Shown one piece after another: positions 26,421 through 36,019 of a stretch of DNA of 64,000 bases. The notes below the pieces were generated by a model. It searched no databases, had not been told where the DNA came from, and was given only the letters and a program-made list of their open reading frames with translations. Numbering within the stretch: position 1 is the first letter of the stretch; each line of letters starts with the position of its first letter. The DNA is from Saprospiraceae bacterium. GTDB taxonomy: Bacteria > Bacteroidota > Bacteroidia > Chitinophagales > Saprospiraceae. Made by a program: the position numbers and the translations under genes. Location of the stretch: assembly GCA_016787525.1 (NCBI GenBank), contig JAEUUP010000086.1:1-64000 (forward strand). The letters run 5' to 3'.

Positions 26421-27005
26421 TCAAAATGCAATTCCAGCTTTAATATCAAATTTTGGCACAAAACCGCTTGAAATCAAAGAAGGGATAATGCGACCTTTAT
26501 CACTGAATTTACCCGAATAGTCTGCAATATGGTAACCGCTGCCCAACGAAACATCAATAAAAAAACGATTGAAAAACCCTTGTTGATAACCAATCAATAA
26601 ACCCGCTATGCGGCTATTGCCATCTAAAAATACCGCCTCACCTTCGGGTAACATCATCGAAATTTTATTTTGTAAATACTTGGCAAACACACCATTATAG
26701 ATACCACTTATGGTTTTTCGTTTTGTATTGGCGAAATAATAACGCCCTTGCAACTCGCCACCAAAACCAAAAAGTGTGGGTTGGAGGTTCTCCCAAATAG
26801 TCACTTTCCGATTGGTTAATGAACCATAAGCTTGCACAGAAAACTTCGTGTCGCCAATAAATCGCTCAAAAGCTACACCCATACCCGAATAGAATGGTTC
26901 TATGAGTCCTAACTTTATGATGTTTTCATGCTGTTGAGCTTGTAATTGAAAATGAATTGCGCTGCCAAAAAAGAAAAATAGAAAAGAGTAAAATTTATAT
27001 TTCAT
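26421..27005 (-). CDS. Outer-membrane beta-barrel-like hypothetical protein
   Basis: 194 residues with a signal peptide (ends FQLQAQ). Alternating hydrophobic strands with aromatic girdles ('VQAYGSLTNRKVTIW', 'LQGRYYFANTKRKTISGIYNGVFAKY', 'FFNRFFIDVSLGSGYHIADY') and a C-terminal 'PKFDIKAGIAF' ending in Phe are typical of small porin-like barrels in Bacteroidota. Function unknown. It follows the lipoprotein gene by 42 bp on the same strand. Confidence 0.65.
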   Translation of the reverse strand: MKYKFYSFLFFFFGSAIHFQLQAQQHENIIKLGLIEPFYSGMGVAFERFIGDTKFSVQAYGSLTNRKVTIWENLQPTLFGFGGELQGRYYFANTKRKTISGIYNGVFAKYLQNKISMMLPEGEAVFLDGNSRIAGLLIGYQQGFFNRFFIDVSLGSGYHIADYSGKFSDKGRIIPSLISSGFVPKFDIKAGIAF

Positions 27006-27047
27006 TGATTTTGACTTGTTTTTTGAGTAAAAACTACGGTTTATGAA

Positions 27048-28181
27048 CTATTGAATCTTTTGTATTTCGACATCAAAAGACTTTAGATTGAGTGAGATTT
27101 TAGTACGACTGCCTGCTTCATCCCCCTCAGTATCTCCTACCACGATGGCTCTACCCACAACTGTCTCCATCGTATAATCTTCAACACTGTTATCAACGTA
27201 ATCTAAGTTGTTGACTTTCAGTATGTTGAGATAGTCCGTAGGGTCTTTAATTTTATTGATGCGATAGCCATCTTTGACGGTGTAAATCTCAATCCAGTTC
27301 GATGTTCCCATCGCTGTTGTCCAATCCGACTTGGTTTCTTGGGCATAGAGATAAACCGAGGCATAGACCTTCCGACCATCCTGCTTGAGATAAACGTGGG
27401 AAATCATGCGTGGTCCATCACCGTCAAAATCTTTATTACCGTTGGTGTGCGGCGGAATCCAAATAATGTTGCGAATTTGTGTGGATGCGATTTCGATGAC
27501 AGGCGGCTCTGGCAGTTTTTTGTCAATCGCAATAGACGAAATCACATCTTTATTGTACATCAGTTGTAGATGTGTAAAATTCGACAACAAGGCATCCGAA
27601 TAGTCGGTTAACGACAATGTAAAATTAGAAATATCAGGAAAGCCTAATTTGCTCTTCGGAATCTCTAATTGCACAGAGTCGTTCACCAAAACAGCGTGCA
27701 AACTGTCTTTGGTGTGCAAATAATAGCCTGTGTAGATGATTTGATTGCGGATACTTCGTGGCGCATTAAGGTCAAGGGTGAGCAATGAAGTCGCACAAAT
27801 TTTTGTATGTGGCAAAGGCGGTAATTTGCCCGTAACCAATTCAGCACGAACTACTTGCAGATAATATACAACTTCATCTTTGACTGATTCTTTGACACAC
27901 AACACCGACGACAAAGCACGCTGCGAAGCCAAATTGGTGATGTAAGGAATGTTGTAGGTCAACACATCTTGCACTCGTTTATCAATCTTGGTTTCAAGGT
28001 CTTTTAGTACCGATTTCCAATCTGTTGACTCATTTTGTAGGGCATTGATGCCATTGTTGAGTGCAGCCACAGCCTGTTCGCGCAAGACTGTCAATTCGCT
28101 TTCGATGTTTTCAGTAATATCACAAGACGTTGGTAAAAGGGCAAAAAAGAGGCAAAAAGAGAGTAGCTTAATGACTTTCAT
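27048..28181 (-). CDS. Hypothetical lipoprotein
   Basis: 377 residues with lipoprotein signal LPTSC (Cys near residue 20). A helical region with regular Leu spacing (about 25-75) is followed by a beta-rich body. The segment 'IIWIPPHTNGNKDFDGDGPRM' carries an acidic 'DFDGDG' loop that could bind Ca. I do not recognise the family. The likely operon partner is the barrel gene downstream. A 10-mer copy encodes 'DTEGD' (27123). Confidence 0.6.
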   Translation of the reverse strand: MKVIKLLSFCLFFALLPTSCDITENIESELTVLREQAVAALNNGINALQNESTDWKSVLKDLETKIDKRVQDVLTYNIPYITNLASQRALSSVLCVKESVKDEVVYYLQVVRAELVTGKLPPLPHTKICATSLLTLDLNAPRSIRNQIIYTGYYLHTKDSLHAVLVNDSVQLEIPKSKLGFPDISNFTLSLTDYSDALLSNFTHLQLMYNKDVISSIAIDKKLPEPPVIEIASTQIRNIIWIPPHTNGNKDFDGDGPRMISHVYLKQDGRKVYASVYLYAQETKSDWTTAMGTSNWIEIYTVKDGYRINKIKDPTDYLNILKVNNLDYVDNSVEDYTMETVVGRAIVVGDTEGDEAGSRTKISLNLKSFDVEIQKIQ

Positions 28182-28304
28182 AGTTTCGTTTTCAAAAAAA
28201 ATGAATAAAATGCTTTAAATATTTTGTTGAGACAAATATATAAAAAACAAACCATTTTTTCTGTGTCCATTAACGCATCATTAACTTATTGTCTAATCTA
28301 CTTT

Positions 28305-29909
28305 TTAATCTTTGATAACAAGCTTTTTAGTCAGTACACCTTTGTCTGATTCCAAATATAAAGTGTAAAAACCATCGTTTAAGCCAAGAACTGAGAAAGT
28401 CTGGACGGAATCGCCTTCGTCAAAATACCTTCTTTCCGAAAATACCAATTGTCCTGTTAGATTGTATAATTTTATTTGTGCCTCAAATGCTTTTTCTGTT
28501 GTGATTGCGAGTTGCAAATTCTGTGTTTTACTGAGGGGGTTGGGTGCAATTATGAAATGTGATACTTCTGTTAGTTCTTTCACATCACTGACCAATCCTG
28601 TTACAAAATTCTGACGTACTGAGGGGGTCGCACAAGCCGCATAACCGTTGTAGGGTTTTACACGCCAATAATAAGTTGTGTTAGCAGCTGTAAAATAATT
28701 GGCGACCATGGACTTATTGATATTGAGGGCATTGGTGTTGGCAATAAAAACGCGAGAATCGAAAAATGACGTAGATTTACTGATTTCGACGACATAAGCG
28801 GTTGCGTTAGGTACAGCTTGCCAAGTTAAGGTAAAATTGTTGAAATATTGCGTTTTTGCACCATTTATAGGGGCAAGTAAAGTAGGTGTACTCAATGTGA
28901 ATACGGTTGCCGCAGGTTGCACATTTCCTGTCCGCAAAGCCGCACGTTTTGCATGATTGAGATAATTATTGGTCATTGCCGCTTTCTGCATCGTCGAAAG
29001 CGTTGTTGCACAATTTGTAAAATAGCCCATCATATTTTTTTCATCGGGGTCAATTTTTATGCCTTTAGGGTCACAAGCCAAACCAATATACGTGCATGAG
29101 GTTGCCCCATAGCCTAAATTATAGTCGGGTGGCGTATCGCAAAAGCCATCGCCCGCCGTTGCACAATTGGCGGAAGAACCTGTTCGAGCAGCATTTTCGA
29201 CATTGTAAACAACACCATCGAAACAATCAATTGTTGTTGGGGCGCAGGGTTTTGCCGAAGTAGGTTGAAATGGACAGGCTTCCCAACCTTGAAAAGTATG
29301 TGGTAATCCGAAGTAATGCCCTGCTTCATGGGCAATTGTTACTGCACCTGCTGTTGATACTTGGGCGTTGATAATGACCAACCAATCGGCATCGTAAGGA
29401 ACGCCTGAGACAGAATTGAGATAATAGCCCAAAATTGTCCCATCTGGAACGGCACTGTCATTGGCATTATTCACCATAAAGACATTGATACCGTCGGCTT
29501 TTTTTTGGCTTTTCAATAAATTTTCACCTTCGTAAGAGCGTGGTGCATCGTATAGCGTGGAATTGTTGATGTTGTTGACACCTTTGATGTAAAACTGCAT
29601 TTCAACGCCATTAACTGAGTAAAGGCGATTCCATTCGCACAACATATCCAACACTTTCATCATCGAAACACGACCTGTTCCATCTGCTTTAGCAACCAAA
29701 TGGAACCAAACAGGAATATAAACGACGGCACGAAGTGAAGTTACTGAGGGGTGTCGTTCTCGTAGTTCGAGCATGTCGTCGAAAATGATACGCGAATCAT
29801 GTGCAGAAAGTCCACAAACTTGTGGTTGTGTTTGTGCTTGACTTTTTTGAAAAAACGTGAAAATACTGAGGGGGAGGAAAAATAGAAAGTTCAATGTTGA
29901 TTTCGTCAT
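28305..29909 (-). CDS. Secreted M43 (pappalysin-like) metalloprotease with T9SS domain
   Basis: 534 residues: signal peptide, then a pappalysin-type catalytic domain with zinc motif 'HEAGHYFGLPH' near residue 195 and Met-turn 'NMMGYF' about 100 residues later. An FN3-like domain covers about 345-435 ('FTLTWQAVPNATAYVVEIS'), and a T9SS type A domain follows ('APNPLSKTQNLQL', 'GFYTLYLESDKG'). It is predicted to be exported and anchored or released by T9SS to degrade proteins. It is the second copy of a tandem pair. 10-mer copies lie in the signal peptide (PLS, 29864), N-terminal region (29742), FN3 end (28617) and the NPLS of the sorting domain (28529). Confidence 0.9.
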   Translation of the reverse strand: MTKSTLNFLFFLPLSIFTFFQKSQAQTQPQVCGLSAHDSRIIFDDMLELRERHPSVTSLRAVVYIPVWFHLVAKADGTGRVSMMKVLDMLCEWNRLYSVNGVEMQFYIKGVNNINNSTLYDAPRSYEGENLLKSQKKADGINVFMVNNANDSAVPDGTILGYYLNSVSGVPYDADWLVIINAQVSTAGAVTIAHEAGHYFGLPHTFQGWEACPFQPTSAKPCAPTTIDCFDGVVYNVENAARTGSSANCATAGDGFCDTPPDYNLGYGATSCTYIGLACDPKGIKIDPDEKNMMGYFTNCATTLSTMQKAAMTNNYLNHAKRAALRTGNVQPAATVFTLSTPTLLAPINGAKTQYFNNFTLTWQAVPNATAYVVEISKSTSFFDSRVFIANTNALNINKSMVANYFTAANTTYYWRVKPYNGYAACATPSVRQNFVTGLVSDVKELTEVSHFIIAPNPLSKTQNLQLAITTEKAFEAQIKLYNLTGQLVFSERRYFDEGDSVQTFSVLGLNDGFYTLYLESDKGVLTKKLVIKD

Positions 29910-29948
29910 AGTTCAAATATTTGACTCAAAATGAGTTTTCAGAAAAGA

Positions 29949-29990
29949 AACACCCCAAAGTTGCACTATTTCGAGCAACTTTGGGGTGTT
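29949..29990 (-). terminator. Terminator between the two M43 genes
   Basis: Perfect 16-bp stem with arms AACACCCCAAAGTTGC and its complement, 10-nt loop, and a T-rich tract on the minus strand. It ends the upstream M43 transcript, so each copy probably has its own promoter. Confidence 0.8.
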
Positions 29991-30056
29991 CCTGAGAAAT
30001 TTAACTAATTTTTACACCAAAAAGTATATTTTTTGATTTACAAATAACTACCTCTA

Positions 30057-31673
30057 CTATGGATTTATTACCACTTTTTTATTCAAAACCCCTTTTTCAG
30101 ATTCGATGGATAAGATATAGAGTCCAGCTGCAATATCTGAAATAGATAAACTTTGACTTGAAAAACCTTGGTCAAAATGTCTTTTTTCAGACAAAATTTG
30201 CTTTCCTGCTACATTAAAGAGTTTTACTTGCGCATCGAAAGCCTTTTCTGTTGTCAAATGCAATTGCAAAGGTTGTGTTTTACTGAGGGGGTTCGGCGCA
30301 ACCTCAAAACTTGTGACTTCTGCAATCTCTTGAGTTGCATTCACCAATCCAGCCACAAAAGCTTGACGAGCAGACACAGCGGCACAAGACACATAATTAT
30401 TATACGGTTTGACACGCCAGAAGTAGTTCTGACCAGCTGTTAGAAAATAATTAGGCGCCATCGCATTGTTAATGTTGATAGAATTTGTCGTAGCGACAAA
30501 GATACGCGAATCTAAAAATGTTGCTGTTTTACTGATTTCTACAACATAACCCGTTGCACCTGTTACAGCATCCCAAGTCAGCGTAAAATTGTTGTAATAT
30601 TGTGTCGTCGCACCCAAAATAGGCGAAGTTGGATTGACTGCGTCCAGAGTAGTGACAGTTGGGGCAATATTACCAACACGCAAATAGCCTCGATTCGTAT
30701 GTGTCAAATAATTGTTCTGAATCGCTGTTTTTTGCATCGCAGAGAAAGAAGTTTCACAACCTGTGAAATAACTCATAATATTTTTCTCTTCAGGGTCAAT
30801 TTTGACACATTTTGGGTCAGAAGCAAGACCATTATAGGTGCAACTTGTGGCATAAAAACCTAAGTTATAATCTGGCGGCGTGTCGCAAAAGCCATCGCCT
30901 GCTGTTGAGCAATTGGCATCTGTTCCTGTTCTGGCTGCATTTTCGACCGTATAGACACCGCCACCAAAGCAACTAATCGTCGCTGGCGCGCAAGGATTGG
31001 CAGAAGTTGGTTGAAATGGGCAGGATTCCCAACCCAAAAATGTATGTGGCAAACTGAAAAAATGCCCTAATTCATGTGCCAAGGTGACTGCGCCGCCGAT
31101 AGAAGCTTGTGAATTGATAACAACCAACCAATCGGCCTCATATGGCAAACCATTGCCCGTATTGAGATAATAACCCAAAACAGTAGCGTTGGGTTGAGCA
31201 GGGTCATTCGCATTGCTAACCATATAGATATTGACACCGTCATTCTTTTTGTTGGCACGAATGGCATTGTCGCCACCAAAACTGCGCGGACTGGTATAAA
31301 GAGAAGAGTTATTGAGATTGTTGATACCTTTGATATAAAATTGTAATTCAATACTATTGGATGAATACAGGCGATTGAGTTCGCAGAGCATATCCAAAAT
31401 TTTATTCATAGGCACACGTCCTGTTCCATCCGAATTGGCAACCAAATGAAACCAGACAGGGACATAAGCTACGGCACGCATCGGCGCAGGATTGGGATTG
31501 CGTTGGCGCGCTTCCATCATGCTGTTGTAAATAATTCGAGAATCTTGCTCCGAAATGCCGCAAACATGGTGCGCTGGCGTTTGCTGTGCCAATACATCGT
31601 CAATAGAGAAAAAACGACTGAGGGGGGCAAGAAAGAATGTGATTAATAAGAGAAGAAATGGTTTCTTTTGCAT
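30057..31673 (-). CDS. Secreted M43 (pappalysin-like) metalloprotease with T9SS domain, paralogue
   Basis: A 538-residue paralogue of the gene at 28305-29909, with the same domain order: signal peptide, catalytic domain ('HELGHFFSLPH', Met-turn 'NIMSYF'), FN3-like domain ('FTLTWDAVTGATGYVVEIS'), and T9SS type A domain ('APNPLSKTQPLQLH'). Colinear similarity along the whole length indicates a tandem duplication. It keeps a 10-mer copy at the sorting-domain site (30281) and a 9-of-10 match in the signal region (31617), but lacks the copies matching 28617 and 29742. Confidence 0.9.
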   Translation of the reverse strand: MQKKPFLLLLITFFLAPLSRFFSIDDVLAQQTPAHHVCGISEQDSRIIYNSMMEARQRNPNPAPMRAVAYVPVWFHLVANSDGTGRVPMNKILDMLCELNRLYSSNSIELQFYIKGINNLNNSSLYTSPRSFGGDNAIRANKKNDGVNIYMVSNANDPAQPNATVLGYYLNTGNGLPYEADWLVVINSQASIGGAVTLAHELGHFFSLPHTFLGWESCPFQPTSANPCAPATISCFGGGVYTVENAARTGTDANCSTAGDGFCDTPPDYNLGFYATSCTYNGLASDPKCVKIDPEEKNIMSYFTGCETSFSAMQKTAIQNNYLTHTNRGYLRVGNIAPTVTTLDAVNPTSPILGATTQYYNNFTLTWDAVTGATGYVVEISKTATFLDSRIFVATTNSININNAMAPNYFLTAGQNYFWRVKPYNNYVSCAAVSARQAFVAGLVNATQEIAEVTSFEVAPNPLSKTQPLQLHLTTEKAFDAQVKLFNVAGKQILSEKRHFDQGFSSQSLSISDIAAGLYILSIESEKGVLNKKVVINP

Positions 31674-31841
31674 GAAAGTCGAAAAATTTTAAAAGTGAAG
31701 CTGTAAAATAGTCGTTTCTGAAAGTGTAAATCAGCCGACACAATATTGCCCAAAGTTAAAATAAAAATCAGTCACCCACCTTTTTTTTATGTAAAATCAT
31801 TTTTATTCTCAAATATGGTTACTGTTTTTGATAAAACGCTT

Positions 31842-31849
31842 TATTTTTG
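31842..31849 (+). promoter_or_regulatory. mdh -7 element (TATTTTTG)
   Basis: Matches TAnnTTTG 81 bp upstream of the mdh ATG. No clear -33 box at the expected distance. Confidence 0.35.
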
Positions 31850-31929
31850 CGCCACTTCACATATAGAAGTCTATATGTGTTTAACACTTTTTAAAGTTCA
31901 TTTTTTCATACAATAAATTCTTTCCAGAA

Positions 31930-32862
31930 ATGACAAAAGTAACCGTCGTCGGAGCTGGTAACGTGGGTGCAACCTGCGCAAATGTACTCGCTCATATGGA
32001 CATCCTCAAACACGTCCACCTTCTCGATATTCAAGGCTCAATGGCTCAAGGCAAAGCACTTGATACATGGCAACAAGCCCCCATTGACTCTTATTCAACG
32101 TATTTGACAGGCTCGGACAACTATGCAGACACTGCGGGTTCTGATATTGTCGTCATCACGGCGGGCATTCCTCGCAAACCGGGCATGAGCCGCGACGACC
32201 TTGTTTCAACCAATGCTAAAATTGTAGCAAGCGTTACTGAAAACATTTTAAAGTATTCTGAAAATCCCATCATCATCATCGTTTCAAATCCTTTGGACGT
32301 AATGACGTATGCGGCTTACAAAAAATCAGGTTTGGACAGCACACGTGTCATCGGTATGGCAGGTGTCTTGGACACAGCGCGCTACCGTGCGTTCTTAGCG
32401 ACTGAAATTGGTGTGTCTCCTAAAGACATTCAAGCTGTTTTGATGGGTGGTCACGGCGATACGATGGTACCACTTCCGCGCTATACCACTGTTTCGGGCA
32501 TTCCAGTGACAGAATTGGTCGAAAAAGACAAATTAGAGGCTATTATTGATAGAACAACCAACGGTGGTGGCGAACTTGTCAAATTGATGGGTACTTCTGC
32601 TTGGTATGCGCCCGGTGCAGCGGCTGCTCAAATGGTAGAAGCCATTGTGAAAGATGAAAAACGCATTTTCCCTTGCTGCGCTTATCTGACTGGTCAATAT
32701 GGCATTGATGACTTGTGCGTGGGTGTTCCTGTTGTTTTAGGCAAAGGCGGTATCGAGCGCATCATCGAATTGCAATTGCAAGACGACGAAAAAGCAGGTT
32801 TGGCTAAATCTGCTGCTGCTGTGAAAGAAATCGTTGATGCTTACAACGCAATGGGTCTTTAA
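31930..32862 (+). CDS. mdh: Malate dehydrogenase
   Basis: 310 residues of the LDH-like MDH type. Rossmann motif 'VVGAGNVGATCANVLA', 'ITAGIPRKPGMSRDDL', 'VSNPLDVMTYAAYKKSG', and the catalytic His region 'MGGHGDTMVPLPRY' are all present. It interconverts malate and oxaloacetate with NAD in the TCA cycle. It is one of the few long genes here without a 10-mer copy. A terminator follows directly. Confidence 0.95.
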   Translation: MTKVTVVGAGNVGATCANVLAHMDILKHVHLLDIQGSMAQGKALDTWQQAPIDSYSTYLTGSDNYADTAGSDIVVITAGIPRKPGMSRDDLVSTNAKIVASVTENILKYSENPIIIIVSNPLDVMTYAAYKKSGLDSTRVIGMAGVLDTARYRAFLATEIGVSPKDIQAVLMGGHGDTMVPLPRYTTVSGIPVTELVEKDKLEAIIDRTTNGGGELVKLMGTSAWYAPGAAAAQMVEAIVKDEKRIFPCCAYLTGQYGIDDLCVGVPVVLGKGGIERIIELQLQDDEKAGLAKSAAAVKEIVDAYNAMGL

Positions 32863-32884
32863 TAGGACTTTTTCGATATAAACG

Positions 32885-32918
32885 ATAGGCGATGATTCAT
32901 CTCATCGCCTATTTTTTT
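32885..32918 (+). terminator. Intrinsic-type terminator after mdh
   Basis: Stem ATAGGCGATGA / TCATCGCCTAT followed by a T-run. Confidence 0.88.
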
Positions 32919-32958
32919 GCCCAATTTCTTCCTTTATACTGGTTCAAAAACAGTCAAT

Positions 32959-33297
32959 TCAGATTTTTTCCTCGAAAAGTAGTTTTTCTAACTTTTTATA
33001 CTCTGCCATAAGCGACTGATTTTCAGCCTCCAGGCGTGTGACTGTACCCCTCAGTATTTTGTTTTCTTCGGTCAAATGATTGAGATGCGTTTGTTGAGAA
33101 GCATTGTCTGAAAACATATTCTCGGACTTCACAATCAAACTTGCTCGCTCCTCTTGCAGTTGAGTCAAGGCTGTATTATAGGTTTTCAATTTCTTTTGCA
33201 AATCAAATGCGAGGTTGTGTGCATAAAAATACATCGCCACGAAAGACAAAAATGCTGCACCACACATCAGTGTAAAAACGACTGTTGAACAGTTCAT
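32959..33297 (-). CDS. Membrane-anchored coiled-coil protein
   Basis: 112 residues: one N-terminal membrane helix (about 5-27), then continuous charged heptads ('LQKKLKTYNTALTQLQEERASL', 'LNHLTEENKILRGTVTRLEAEN' in pieces), a predicted coiled coil. It starts 12 bp after the tandem-OmpA gene, so it is probably translated with it. It could be a structural partner. The family is not recognised. A 10-mer copy encodes 'ILRG' (33047). Confidence 0.65.
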   Translation of the reverse strand: MNCSTVVFTLMCGAAFLSFVAMYFYAHNLAFDLQKKLKTYNTALTQLQEERASLIVKSENMFSDNASQQTHLNHLTEENKILRGTVTRLEAENQSLMAEYKKLEKLLFEEKI

Positions 33298-33309
33298 TGG
33301 ACCAAAAAG

Positions 33310-34107
33310 TTAAGGTATAATTAATCGGATTTCAATACGACGATTTTTCAGTTTTCCTGTTTTCGAGAAAGGTTGTGTGTCTTTTAAGTCTTCAAATGCA
33401 AAATACTGAGGCAAAAAATCGTAGTTTTTCAAAAATTGTCGCATAAACGCTAATCGTTTCCGCGACACTTGCCCCCCCTCAGTATTGTCGTGATGAGCCG
33501 TAATTTTCAAACGAACATTTGGATGAGAACTCAAATAATGATGGAGTGCATTAAAATACCCTTTCAGTTCGTCGCTATCAGCAAATTGGTACTTATTGGA
33601 TTTAAAAAACAGATTGAGTGCTTGGAAACGCCCTTCAACAGTCTCCTCAACTTTAAATTCAACACCATCAAAAAGTTGCTGATTCACAAAAAACAGATTG
33701 TTGCGTTGGGTGGATTGTGTCTCGATACTTTTGGGCAAAGTACCTATGTCCACCAAAGCTTTTTTAATAGACTCAGCCCGTTCTAAACCCAAGCGGCTGT
33801 TGGCAGTTCGTGCTTCTTTAGATGAAAATAAGCCATTGACAATCAATTTTTTGCCACGATTGTCATTCAAAAAGTCAGCTGTTTCTTTGAAAAAGCTGAA
33901 ACTTTCAGGCATAAAAACGGGCTTAGAATCGCCCATAGGAAAGTAAAAAGGCAAATGGTTAGTCGTATTTTGAGCAGCAACAAGTGGTGCAGTCGTTGAA
34001 GTCGTATCACAAAAATGTACTTGAAACCAATATGTGCCGCCGACAATCCACGCCAACGTTGCAACACCTAAAAGCGGTGGTAAGTATTTCTTGGATAGTA
34101 TGCTCAT
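33310..34107 (-). CDS. Inner-membrane-anchored protein with two OmpA-like domains
   Basis: 265 residues. One membrane helix (about 10-30) precedes two consecutive OmpA-like halves. The first ('FSFFKETADFLNDNRGKKLIVNGLFSS', 'LGLERAESIKKALVD') is degenerate. The second ('LKITAHHDNTEGG', 'SRKRLAFMRQFL', 'LKNRRIEIRLI') is closer to the consensus but has HHDN where GHTDN is usual, so peptidoglycan binding may be altered. It precedes the coiled-coil gene. 10-mer copy 'NTEGG' at 33475. Confidence 0.68.
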   Translation of the reverse strand: MSILSKKYLPPLLGVATLAWIVGGTYWFQVHFCDTTSTTAPLVAAQNTTNHLPFYFPMGDSKPVFMPESFSFFKETADFLNDNRGKKLIVNGLFSSKEARTANSRLGLERAESIKKALVDIGTLPKSIETQSTQRNNLFFVNQQLFDGVEFKVEETVEGRFQALNLFFKSNKYQFADSDELKGYFNALHHYLSSHPNVRLKITAHHDNTEGGQVSRKRLAFMRQFLKNYDFLPQYFAFEDLKDTQPFSKTGKLKNRRIEIRLIIP

Positions 34108-34204
34108 TGTGTAGTCGCTGTTTACCTAATTTTCCTTCAGCAGCGAATTTATAACAATCATTCCAACTATCCAAGAATACGGTATCTTTTTTAAAGAAAA
34201 CGGT

Positions 34205-34732
34205 TTATTGGCTACTGAATTGAACGACTAAAGTGGCTTTATCTTCACTCACTATTTTATCTATACGCACTTGTGTTTTGCCTTCCACTTCGATGGGTTC
34301 TGATAGTTTGAGTTTATCTTTGACGGACTCGATGGCATCTGCCCACCCATTGAAAGCTGTCAATGTGGACGATATTTGAGCCAAATCTCTAAAATGTTTG
34401 ATGGCAAGTTGTTTCCAAACATCATCATTTTCGATATTTTTAAATTTGCCGAACATGACGAAAGAAAACTGTTGATGAATGTCGTTGCAACCCGATTGTT
34501 CTATCTCAAGCAATAGTTTATTGTTAAATACGACCATTTCAATACCCACATTATCCTTTATTTGGAAAAAATGTTTGGCGACAGTTTGCATCGTGTCGTG
34601 AAAGATGGCTGTGGGTTTGCCATACTTACACTTTGTCGGTTGGCTCGAATCCGATTGGCAAGCCCCTAAAGACCAAAAAATAAGGGCAATGACTGAGGGG
34701 TACAAAAAAGTCGGCGAAAAGCGTTTCAGCAT
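34205..34732 (-). CDS. Hypothetical lipoprotein
   Basis: A 175-residue lipoprotein with lipobox LGAC (Cys near residue 25). The rest is mixed alpha/beta with no recognised motif. It ends with 'VRIDKIVSEDKATLVVQF'. It lies 97 bp before the tandem-OmpA gene on the same strand and may share its transcript. A nine-base 10-mer match in the signal peptide encodes 'YPSV' (34692). Confidence 0.55.
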   Translation of the reverse strand: MLKRFSPTFLYPSVIALIFWSLGACQSDSSQPTKCKYGKPTAIFHDTMQTVAKHFFQIKDNVGIEMVVFNNKLLLEIEQSGCNDIHQQFSFVMFGKFKNIENDDVWKQLAIKHFRDLAQISSTLTAFNGWADAIESVKDKLKLSEPIEVEGKTQVRIDKIVSEDKATLVVQFSSQ

Positions 34733-34906
34733 GATTTTATTGAATAATAATACGATTGGTAATCAATGGATTATGTAAAACAGTATCTCTATTAGGTAAT
34801 TGCTGTATAGAACGACAAAATTAAAATTTTCGTCAGCACAAGCAGATAAATTTTCTGATTCTTTCAAAAAAGGCTTAGTGAATGGATTGTTTTGAGGGTC
34901 TTTTTG

Positions 34907-34914
34907 TAGCTTTG
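34907..34914 (+). promoter_or_regulatory. -7 element (TAGCTTTG) for the LD-carboxypeptidase gene
   Basis: TAnnTTTG match 31 bp before the ATG at 34945. This supports that start over the upstream in-frame codon at 34882. Confidence 0.45.
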
Positions 34915-34944
34915 GGCTTATCATCAAACTTTAATCTGCAAGTC

Positions 34945-35988
34945 ATGGAAAGACGCGACATACTGAGGGGGGCCGCTACCCTACCTTTTTTGCCTCTAAA
35001 TTCATCTAACAACGTGGAAAATCTATCAATTAAACAAAAAAAAATCATCAAACCCAAGCGGCTTAAACAAGGCGATACACTGGGCGTGATTGCGCCTTCG
35101 AGTGCCTTGCCTCCTCATGTGATTGAGCGCGCTATCAACAATTTGGAGGGTCTGGGCTTCAAACTCAAATTGGGTAAAAACTGTCGCAATCAAAATGGCT
35201 ATTTGGCAGGCACAGATGCCGAACGACTCGAAGACTTGCACTGGGCTTTCAGCGACCCCGAAGTAGATGCCATTTGGTGCATCCGTGGTGGCTATGGTGC
35301 GACGCGTTTGCTGCCTCATATTGACTATAAATTGATAAAAAAGAACCCTAAAATCTTTATTGGTTATTCAGATATTACGGCTTTGCATATCGCTATTTTT
35401 CAACAAACTGGTTTGGTGACTTTTCATGGCCCTGTGGGTACTTCCGAATACACGGATTATACCAAACAGCATACGCTCAATGTTTTGATGAATCCGACCC
35501 CTCAGTATAAAATAGAATTATCGGCAGAAAACCTCGCTAAAGAGTCCAATTTATTCAAACCAGAAGTGATTTCAGCAGGAAAATGTCGTGGTAAACTCAT
35601 CGGTGGCAATCTTTCGCTGCTTTCTGCAATGGACGGCACACCTTATGCCATGCAAAATTTAAAAGGCAAAATCCTTTTTATCGAAGATATTGATGAGCGG
35701 CCTTATCGTGTTGACCGCATGTTGGTACAACTCCTTCAAAGTCACAATTTAAAAGAATTGGCAGGCATTGCTTTGGGCGTTTTTGAAGGTTGTAATCCTA
35801 AAAAAGATGAAAACTCGCTGTCGTTGATGGCCTGTTTCAAAGACCTTTTGGGCCATTTGGGCATACCTATCTACTATGGTTTGTCTTTTGGGCATATTGC
35901 CCATCAATTCACTTTGCCCGTGGGCATCGAAGCTGAGTTGAATACTGAGGGGGGCACTTTGACTTTATTGGAGTCGTGTGTTCTGTGA
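34945..35988 (+). CDS. LD-carboxypeptidase (S66 family) with Tat-like signal
   Basis: 347 residues. The N-terminus 'MERRDILRGAATLPFLPL' looks like a twin-arginine signal, unlike the cytoplasmic E. coli LdcA. The S66 body shows 'LGVIAPSSALPP', 'AIWCIRGGYGATRLLPHID', nucleophile motif 'GYSDITALH', catalytic Glu in 'LFIEDIDERPYRVDRM', and a terminal His in 'GLSFGHI'. It should cleave the D-Ala from L,D-tetrapeptides of murein; here probably in the periplasm. Its neighbour is the wall protein RlpA (31 bp downstream). 10-mer copies encode 'ILRG' within the Tat signal (34961), 'TPQY' (35498) and 'NTEGG' (35943). Confidence 0.87.
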   Translation: MERRDILRGAATLPFLPLNSSNNVENLSIKQKKIIKPKRLKQGDTLGVIAPSSALPPHVIERAINNLEGLGFKLKLGKNCRNQNGYLAGTDAERLEDLHWAFSDPEVDAIWCIRGGYGATRLLPHIDYKLIKKNPKIFIGYSDITALHIAIFQQTGLVTFHGPVGTSEYTDYTKQHTLNVLMNPTPQYKIELSAENLAKESNLFKPEVISAGKCRGKLIGGNLSLLSAMDGTPYAMQNLKGKILFIEDIDERPYRVDRMLVQLLQSHNLKELAGIALGVFEGCNPKKDENSLSLMACFKDLLGHLGIPIYYGLSFGHIAHQFTLPVGIEAELNTEGGTLTLLESCVL

Positions 35989-36019
35989 AAAAATAACAAC
36001 ATAAACGTAAAAAACAATT

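Noticed and set aside
33404-33413. TACTGAGGCA as a 10-mer copy
   Set aside because: Two mismatches at the G-run; an exact copy lies 62 bp further on, so this was not counted.
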